This document shows, one piece after another, positions 10,001-19,600 of a stretch of 64,000 nucleotides of DNA. The translations under genes were made by a program, and so were the position numbers. Within the stretch, counting starts at the first letter, position 1; the number at the start of each line of letters is the position of its first letter. The notes under the pieces are model-generated. The model ran no database searches. It saw only the letters and a program-made list of their open reading frames with translations, and had not been told where the DNA came from. Source of the stretch: Siphonodentalium dalli (Eukaryota; Mollusca; Scaphopoda; Gadilida; Siphonodentaliidae); contig CP136066.1 in the NCBI GenBank assembly GCA_032622095.1, forward strand, positions 60,230,609-60,294,608, written 5' to 3'.

Positions 10001-13000
10001 TAATTTTTATAGCTTATAGCACAAAGGTCAAGCTGGGCACAAAAACACCTTTTCGTAAAGCTGGGTACCCAACACACCAAAATGTGGCAACAATGACTGC
10101 TTCAGCATTACTGTCACATCATTGGGAGGTACATGTATGGTACAATCAATACAGCAAGATAAAAATAGTGAGCTAGGCTAAATACCTATAGTTAGATTTG
10201 AAATTATGAACAAGGGATTTTCAATCTTGTGTTCTTTTTCATCCACAAAAAAGCCAAGTCGAAGAAGGGTGATTCGAAAAAAATATGAATCATATGATCG
10301 AATCGAATGAAATCAGCAGCCCGATTCGTAAACATGAGATATATTTAACTCACTGTTATTTGAGAATTGGGCACCCAGTAAGGTGGAGCTATTTGGTCCG
10401 TCATCCAATCTGTGACCACTTTGGTTGGTTTTGCACCAACGCTGCTGATTGCAGCTTTGACTGCATGTAGACCGTCCAGCACTTTCCGAGCGGCATTATG
10501 CGTGTCCTGAAGCATCCGGCTTCCCTGTGAGAAGAAAATCTTATATAATACTCTATTAGTACGGAAAGCCAATGTAACATATGATAAGATAATCTTATAT
10601 AATACTCCATTAGTATGGAAAGCCAATGTAACATATGATAAGATAATCTATATAAAATACTCCATTAGTATGGAAAGCTAATGTAACATATGATTAGATC
10701 ATCTTATATAATACAACATTAGTATGGAAAGCCAATGTAACATATATTAAGATAATGGGAAGGGGGCTACCCGCCTGTGAGCCAAACCCACCCATCTGCT
10801 GTTTTCCGGGCGGGTCATGCCAATAAACACGGGCGGGTAGTTCAGAAATTGTTAATAGTAGTTATGTTATTTTATGTTCTTTGATGATATATTATTAAAG
10901 TCTTTTGGCCAATAAATCATGTGTTTATTCAATAGTTATGTCAATGCGCGAACTGGAGTAAAGAATGACATGATGTTTTGACAACATAACTGCACTGGAT
11001 AATTAAAAGGGTGGCTTTCAAAACAAACATTTGATGCCAACGGTTTATTATCACAGTGTGTTATCACAACACTTAGTGATCGGGATTCATCTCACTGATG
11101 TTAGACGCTAGGTGAGTATACAACACCCTTTGAACGATGATGACGGAACTGGGTATATTAACTCTTGAGTGTCGGTTATCTTCATTCTGCAAGTATGTTT
11201 CCTCGCATTCACTAAGATTTGGAGGTGGGTCCAAAACAGCATGCTGTTGATTGTGATATCAGTGGCCGCTCGCAAGACTGACTTTGTGACACCAGAACCG
11301 ATCATGTCCAGTACTAGAGTTACATCAGTAGATCTAGTCCAGATCTAGGTACACCATACAGGCTGGGGAGATATGCTAGTTCAGGGAAGACTACATGTCC
11401 ACACAGCCACGATTGACAAGTGCCAACTTTCTGAAGAAATGTTCCGAAGTGTATTCAAACAAGAATAGACCACCTAAGTGCAGACGACGATCTACTGCAG
11501 CAGCCCCATCGACAACTTAAATTAATTGTCAATCGTTTGTTCATTAAACTTTGCGTTCATATCATACTTCATTCAAACATATTATACTTCATTCATTTAA
11601 ACTTCGTTCATATTATACATCGTTCATTAAACTTTGTTTAAAAATTTTGTTTTTAAACTTCGTTCATTAAACACGAAATAAAGCGAAATGTCATGTTGGC
11701 TCAGGGGCGGGTAGTCATGGACCCAAGATAATCTATATATCATACTCCGTTAATATGGAAAGCCAATGTAACATATGATAAGATAATCTATCTATAATAC
11801 TACACTATTATGGAAAGCTAATGTAACATAATTAAGATAAGATAATCTTTATAATGCTCCATTGGTATGGAAAGCCAATGTAACATATGATAAACTAATC
11901 TTATATAAAACCTCCATTAGCATGGCAAGCCAATGTAACATGTGATACTATATTATTAGTATTATCTAATATATATTTTGGAACTTCTGTCTGTTTGTTT
12001 TTTGTTTGTTTGTTAGCTATGGCCGGGAAAACGGCTGAACCGATTGAGCTCAAACTTCCAATCTAAGGTTAAAAACCCACGGGCAGTGTTTACCGCCGTT
12101 TTGGAGAAGCTCAGAGCACCCATTCTCCACTCCCAGTCACAAAAATTACTGCCATTGGCACGGTGGGGTTAATCGCGTTGATAGTTAAAGAGCGTTCGTA
12201 TCCGCAGTGTCCTTGATAAAGAGTGTATGTGTGTAATGTGATTCTTACGTCTGGGTCCACACGTGAGCGTGACTGTATCCAGACATGAGCATGTTGTGTG
12301 ATTCTTACGTACTTAGGGCTTTTCAAACAAAGCCATGAGACGAACCACGCCAGTTCAAGGAACAGGGGAGATTTTCATCGGGTAAGTTTTTCCGCCCGAT
12401 GTGATCTTCACCTTGAAACGGGTACCCACAAACGTACAAATTTGATACCTAGGGATACTTTTGTCGGGGGAGTGTTTTGGACGGGTCAAATCGTTACCCC
12501 GACCTGACCTTGACCTTCAAAATGGTCAATTCAAGGTCAAAGCCCGGACGAAGTCGGATCACCTGCTAGTATATATATACTACAGTCAAACTTCGTTAAG
12601 TCGAACGTCGGTAACTCGAATACCCCACTTAAGTCGAAGCCATTGCCTGGTCCCGGCTGAGCTTGTGTGCAAAGCCAATAGAATAATCACTGTTAAGTTG
12701 AAGGTGGATAAGTCGAAATTCCCGCTTAAGTCGAAACGAAATTTGGTCCCACCAGCCAGCTTATAACACTAATTACTATGGTTAAGTCGAAGTGGCGTCG
12801 GCGACGCATCGCCATGTGATGATAACTCAGCGTGCTTCCATTCAATTGCATACAAAATTGTGAAGTTTCCTAGAGTCTTTGTTTTCCTAATGTATTGTTT
12901 ATTTAACATATTAACGAGGTGCGTGGGTCAATTTCGACCGTGTGAGGATTAGTAGTGTTCACAGACGAAATGAAAAATCTCATTTAAACCGCTTGATATA

Positions 13001-13664
13001 GAGAATAATTTCATTCAGTCATGTCTTCCCAAAACGAAAACGATGTTCCAAACGAAGAAATGCGCATTCCATCTGACGACGGAAAGAAAAAATGGATGTT
13101 ACAAGCATCGAAGAACGGCTTTTTGCAGCGATTGGTGGCAAAGGAACGCAAGATGACGCAATGCATGTCTGTGACCTTATAATGCTATATATGACGCAAG
13201 CAAACACGGCCGACGACCTAATGAAAATATTGGAAATCAGCGATAAACTGAAAAAAGATTCAACGACTTAATACATGCAGAAACCACAGTCCTTGATCAC
13301 CAGTCATTTCCAGTCCTGAATCCTAACTTTGTAAATACTATTCATTTCAACCACTTCCGGGTCAAATGGAATGTACTTTTGTTATCTGCACCGCGAATTT
13401 GTTGATTTTGTTTTATCATATTCTGTGTTTTTATTACATTATTCAATAAATAATTAGAGCAGATATCATCCCGACTATTGATCTAGCGCGAGTATACAGC
13501 GTGCACAACAATTATTTTTGGGTCGAAATTAATTCGAATATTTGGAATTTGTGGTCACCAAATGGTCAAGTCGAACACATGGATAACTCGATGTAATCCA
13601 ACGGTCCCTTGCGATTCGACTTAACGAAGTTTAACTGTAATATCTCATATATATTTTGAAGACC

Positions 13665-13698
<34 letters not shown>

Positions 13699-16600
13699 AT
13701 TAATACAAATCTACGATTCTCGACCGATCGGGACGAAACTTGGTACGTGTGTGTAGTTTGACCAGGCGGTGGTCGTTGTCGTATTGGCGAGCCTGTGCGA
13801 CGCCCGTGCAGCGCATGCGCAGACGAGATCTCGGAAACGGGTGGAGCTATCGACTTGAAATTTGGTATGTGAATGTATCTTGTGCCGAATACGAATTTTA
13901 TCAGGTCGCCGAGCCCGTGCAACGCCAGCTTCGCGCATGCGCAGACGAGATCTCGGAAACGGGTGGAGCTATCGACTTGAAATTTGGTATGTGAATGTAT
14001 CTTGCCCCGGATACAAATTTTATCGGGTCGCCGAGCCCGTGCGACGCCAGCTTCGCGCATGCGCAGACGAGATCTCGGAAACGGGTGGAGCTATCGACTT
14101 GAAATTTGGTATGTGAATGTATCTTGCCCCGGATACGAATTTTATGGGGTCGCCGAGCCCGTCTGACGCCAGCTTCGCGCATGCGCAGACCAGATCTCGG
14201 AAACGGGTGGATCTATCGACTTGAAATTTGGTTTTTGAATAGCCCGGACAACGTCGGGCTCATCGGCTAGTTATATATATATTTTTATAAAAATACCATT
14301 AATATGGAAACCCAATGTAACATGCGATGACATAATTTTTTCGCAAAAACGCAGTTGGTATGGAAGCCAATGTAAAATGTGATAAGATAACATTATATAA
14401 ACACCATTGGTATGGAAAACCAATGTAACATGTGATATTATTTTATTAGTATGGAAAGTGAATGTAACATGTGATAAGAATCCACTAAAGAATCAAAGAT
14501 TAAATTCTGCTATTTGTAGTAAACACTTACATCCGGCCAGATATGCTTCACCTCAATCTGTACCACATGCTCGACCTCCTCATTACCATACCAATACTGG
14601 TGACTCCGGTATATGATGCCGCAGTTCGGACATTCCAAGATGTAACTAAATAAAAACAAAAGTGTAAGTTTTGCACGCAGAAAATATTTGGCCTAGGTAG
14701 ATTTTTTTATTTACATTCATAAGACTTGTGAAATATTTGTAAAAGGCAGTTCGTATAATTGGTTTTAGTTTGATTGTTGACTTGTTGGTTGACAATTTTG
14801 GTTTCAGATGCCCTTGATTCGAATGCCAGCTAACTGGGACCTTGGCTAACTGGGACCTTTGGCTAAATGGGACCTTGGCTAACTGGGACCTTCACCAAAT
14901 GGGAGCTTGGCTAACTGGGAACTTGACCAACTGGGAGATTGGTGGATAGGTGCCATGTGATGTTTTCAAGTCAGCAAAAAGTTGAAATAGATGGTGATAC
15001 TAAAATCTATGATGTTAAAGGTACTCAATCCAATCAGACGGTCCCCATACCATCAAGATCCAACAACAATTCTTCAAAATATGCTTTAGTTATCAGAATC
15101 GATTTATTTCAACAAAATAATGCTATTGACCACTGTCAACTATGGTATCATATTTCGCAAAACTTGTTATTTATCAACATTTTGTTCAACAAAATATGGC
15201 TGAATTATCACTAAAGTATCACAAAATATAACCCTATTACCACTTGATTTTAGAGTTATCCATCTTCATCCAAAATCTTGTCTGTGACCCTCCGTTTGAC
15301 CACGTGTTTCTGGGCCACATATTATTACACATAGATCTTGAGAAATAACAAATTCAAAAATCAATATCTGATCACTCTGAACTTTGATGGGTGGACTCCT
15401 CGACTCAAATCAAATATTTTTACCCCTGAAGCCAAAGAAATACTAGGAGCATCTGATCAGATTGAGTACCTTTAAGTTTTATATATATAGATTAATATAT
15501 CTATTCATTTCCCAGGATCACATCAGAAAGACATAAGTAAAGTGAAAATTGCTATCACTATTATTAATTTCAGCCTAAATCCCCACTCATCCTGACTCAT
15601 CACTATTATTAATTTCAGCCTAAATCCCCACTCATCACTATTATTAATTTCAGCCTAAATCCCCACTCATCACTATTATTAATTTCAGCCTAAATCCCCA
15701 CTCATCACTATTATTAATTTCAGCCTACCCCACTCATCACTATTATTAGGCTATGATGTTAGCCAATTGCAAGGTCCCAGTTAGCCAAAGGTCCCAGTTA
15801 GCCAAGGTCCGAGTTAGCCAGAAATGAGGTCCCAGTTAGCCAAGGGCCCAGTTAGCCAGACTCAGGTCAAACAAGAGCTGGGCTGTCGCCTGGTGCATAC
15901 CCTCATACCTATGGCGGGTATACCTATAACCTGAGAGACTCAAGCAGATGGACAAAAAAATCTACATTTTCCAATAAACAAAGATGAATAACTCAAGAAC
16001 AAAACACCTGAACAAAATTATTGAACACTCCATTGAATGTCCTCATAGTAGTGAACACCCATACCAAATTTCATTAAGATCCAACAACCTGTGGATGAGA
16101 TATCTGCTCGAAGATGAATAACTCTAGAATGGAATACCCGAATAAAACGATTGATCACGCCATTAAATATCCTCATACCGGTAGTAGTGAACATCCATAC
16201 CATATTTCATTGAGATCCAACAACCTGTGGCTGAGATATCTGCTTGGACGGACAAAAAACCAACATTTTCAGATAAACAAAGATGAATAACTCTAGAATG
16301 GAAAAACCAAAAAAAAAAAAAACGATTTAAAACTCCACTGAATATCCTCATAGTGGTGAACATCTGTAAAATTTTATTGAGATCCGACAACCGGTCAAAA
16401 AACAAACATATCCAGATAAACAAAGATGAATAACATTAGAATGGAAAACCCCAAAAAATGATTGAACACTCTATTGAATGTCCTCATAGTAGTGAACATC
16501 CATACCAAATTTCATTGAGATCTGACAACCGGTGGTTGAGATATATGCACAGAAGGACAATTGAATAATTAAAGGTACTAAATCCGATCAGACGCTCCTA

Positions 16601-19600
16601 AATTACTATTTCTTTGGCTTCGGGGGTAAAAAATATTTGATTCGAGTCAAGGAACCACCCATCAAAGCTCAGAGTGAACAGATATCGATTTTTGAAGTTT
16701 GTTATTTCTCGAGATGTTTAATAATATGTGGCCCAGAAACACGTGGTCAAACGGAGGGTCTTGTGGATGAAGATGGATAACTTTAAAATCAAGTGGTTAT
16801 TATTATTTAAGAGCATGTGATCGGATTGAGTACCTTTAACCCTTTACCCAACAAACTGGCCAAAACCGGCCAAATAAAGCTTCAACAGCCTAAAATATCT
16901 TCGGTCTGTCTCAATAGAACCATACATATATGGATATCATTGGAACCGGCTCCTTGACCACATTGTGATAGTTACAGTTATGCCCTGTGCCAATGCATTC
17001 TCTTATATATGCGAGTCGACCATAGGTCGCCTCGCATATATAAGAGAATGCATTGGCCTAAAAAAATCTTTTTTTTAACACTTTTTACCATTTTTTCTTA
17101 CGTTCTTTAACAATTTTATAATTTTTAATGTGTTAAGCCAATGCATTCTCTTATATATGCGAGGCGACCTATGGTCGACTCGCATATATAAGAGAATGCA
17201 TTGGCACAGGGCCATTCTGTTGGGTAAAGGGTTAATCTGGAAAGATACTTACCCTGACCATACATATTTAGCAAACCCGACCCAGTTGCTGTCAGTAGTA
17301 GATGACGTCTTTGGAACAACATAGTTCTTTCGCCCCCCACTCAAATAACATTGCTGTAACAGAAAATAATTATGAATATGAGAGGAGAAGAACTTTTATT
17401 TAACACTTCCATCACTGGAGTTTTCCAAAAAAAATTGAAAACCCTGTGCCAATGCATTTTCTTATATACGCGAGTCTCTCATAGGGAGCCTCACATATAT
17501 TAACCCTTTGAGTGCCAAGGCCGATTTTTGTATCAACCCATATACCCTGTGCCAATGCATTCTCTTATATATGCGAGTCGATCATAGGTCGAATGCATTG
17601 GCCTAACAATTGTTTTGTTTTTTTTTTTTTTTTTTTTTTTGTTGTTTTTTTTTTTTTTTTTTTTACAATTTTTTACAATTTTAATAATTTATTCTTATAT
17701 TCTTTAACAGACTTATTTTGTAGGTTTAGGGCCGATGAGATCGGCCCCTGGCACTCAAAGGGTTAAAGAATACATTGGCCTAACAACATTTACATGTACC
17801 TTGAGCTTGTAAGCCAGTGGATCCTCTTATATATGCAAGGCATGGAGGTCCAATTTCTCAATAGTGACTATCAAAATCAACATAGTTTTATTAGGTAAGT
17901 ACTACTTTCATGACCTAATTATACATGTATATGCAAATTATGCAGGTAACTGGGGACCAGGCCTGAAATTATGGTGCCAGACATTTGCTAAACAAGCTGG
18001 CATCACTAAATTTGCCTTCTGGGGACCTCATTCTGCTTAGGCCTCATCTTCTCTGTAAAGTTTTTGTTAGTTTCTTTAGAAACTTTTTAGAAAGTTCTTT
18101 TTCTTTTTAAGTTTAGTTTCTCTATATCCCCAACATGGCAGACGACACAATGCATATCCGAGGTGCCCAATGGGTGCACATCACCATCTTCAACATCTGG
18201 GAGTCTAGGTCTCCAATAGCAGTTGAGGCCATTCAGAATGAGGTCCACAGAGAATGAATTTGGTGATGACAGCTGGCTGTGTGGGGTAACGTAACTAAAT
18301 TCACCCTCTGGGGACCTCATTCTGCAAATGTCCAACACCATATTTTAAGGCCTGCTTGGGACAAAATCAACAGGCCTAATTATTATTGTCATTATGATTC
18401 AGAAATTTCTACGATGTTTGTTTATGGTGGTTTGTCGAACTTATTAAATAAACATTTCCAACAAATGAATAGGAATCCTGCTACACTTGTATTATCTGTC
18501 ATCTGTTTATATTTCCTTAATATCCCTCCAGATGAATAATAGACTCTTCCAATGTATACTTTTTATAACTGAATGGGAGAATCCATTTAGTACAGAAAGG
18601 GTTATGTCCAAGTCATTGTCTGCTCCCAGTTGAGCTTGTGTGCAAGTCAATGAAGCACAGATGCATAGGACGTTAACCCTTCCATGGCTGGATCTTCCTG
18701 AAATTTTGCGAAAACCCTGTGCCAATGCATTTTCTTATATATGTGAGTCTCCCATAGGGAGCCTCGCATATATAAGAGAAAACATTGGCCTAACAATATT
18801 TACCTTGACAGCTAGTATATTCTCTCCCTATGGTTGACTCGCATATATAAGGCAATGCACTGGCACAGGACCCTTAATGCTGCGCCAGCAGAGCTCCCGT
18901 CTGAACCCTCATGAAAAGTGTTAAACGGTAATACTATCACATAGTTTGTGGCAATATGATAAGATCTTCACCCACTACAATTGAGGGACTGTTGCAGCTC
19001 TGGACTGCTGGATTGAAGTATGGTGAAGTCAATGTGCTGCCAGTGTCTGATCACCATGTGATTATAATCGCATGTGCTTCCAGTCAATTATGGTAAATAG
19101 ACAGAAACACACAGGCATGTAAAGGAGGTGAACTTTATCACACAAGTTTGTTGTGGTACAACGTTACGAGAGCCTTGAAAGTGAAAAGTGATAAAGTTCA
19201 CCTCATGTACATACATGTAGTTTTTGTGTTTATTACACACCAGAAATCAATATTCTTTAGTATCAAATAGTTGTTTCTGTTCGGTTTCTATGGTATAATT
19301 AGTCATCTATTCAACACAATACAAGGATGATTTATTGTTATGGTATTCCTTGGTATCAAACATTGTTTTTGTTTGGTTTCCATACTACATTAACGCTCTA
19401 AATAATCGACTCCTTAACCACAGCAGAATTATGGGTAACTTTTCAGGATTTAGTCGGAAATATGGCTTGTTGCCATTCATCGGAAACTCTCAGTGATAGC
19501 TTTCCGATGAATGGAAACAAGCCATATTTCCGACTAAATCCTGAAACAGAGCTTTCCGATGAATGGCAACAAGCCTCTCTGACTGAGAGTATTCATTCAA

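Noticed and set aside
13566-14182. Long frames on both strands (up to 164 codons)
   Set aside because: They read through the 122-bp satellite of Helitron 2 in both directions and continue into the pogo-like end; no gene is involved.
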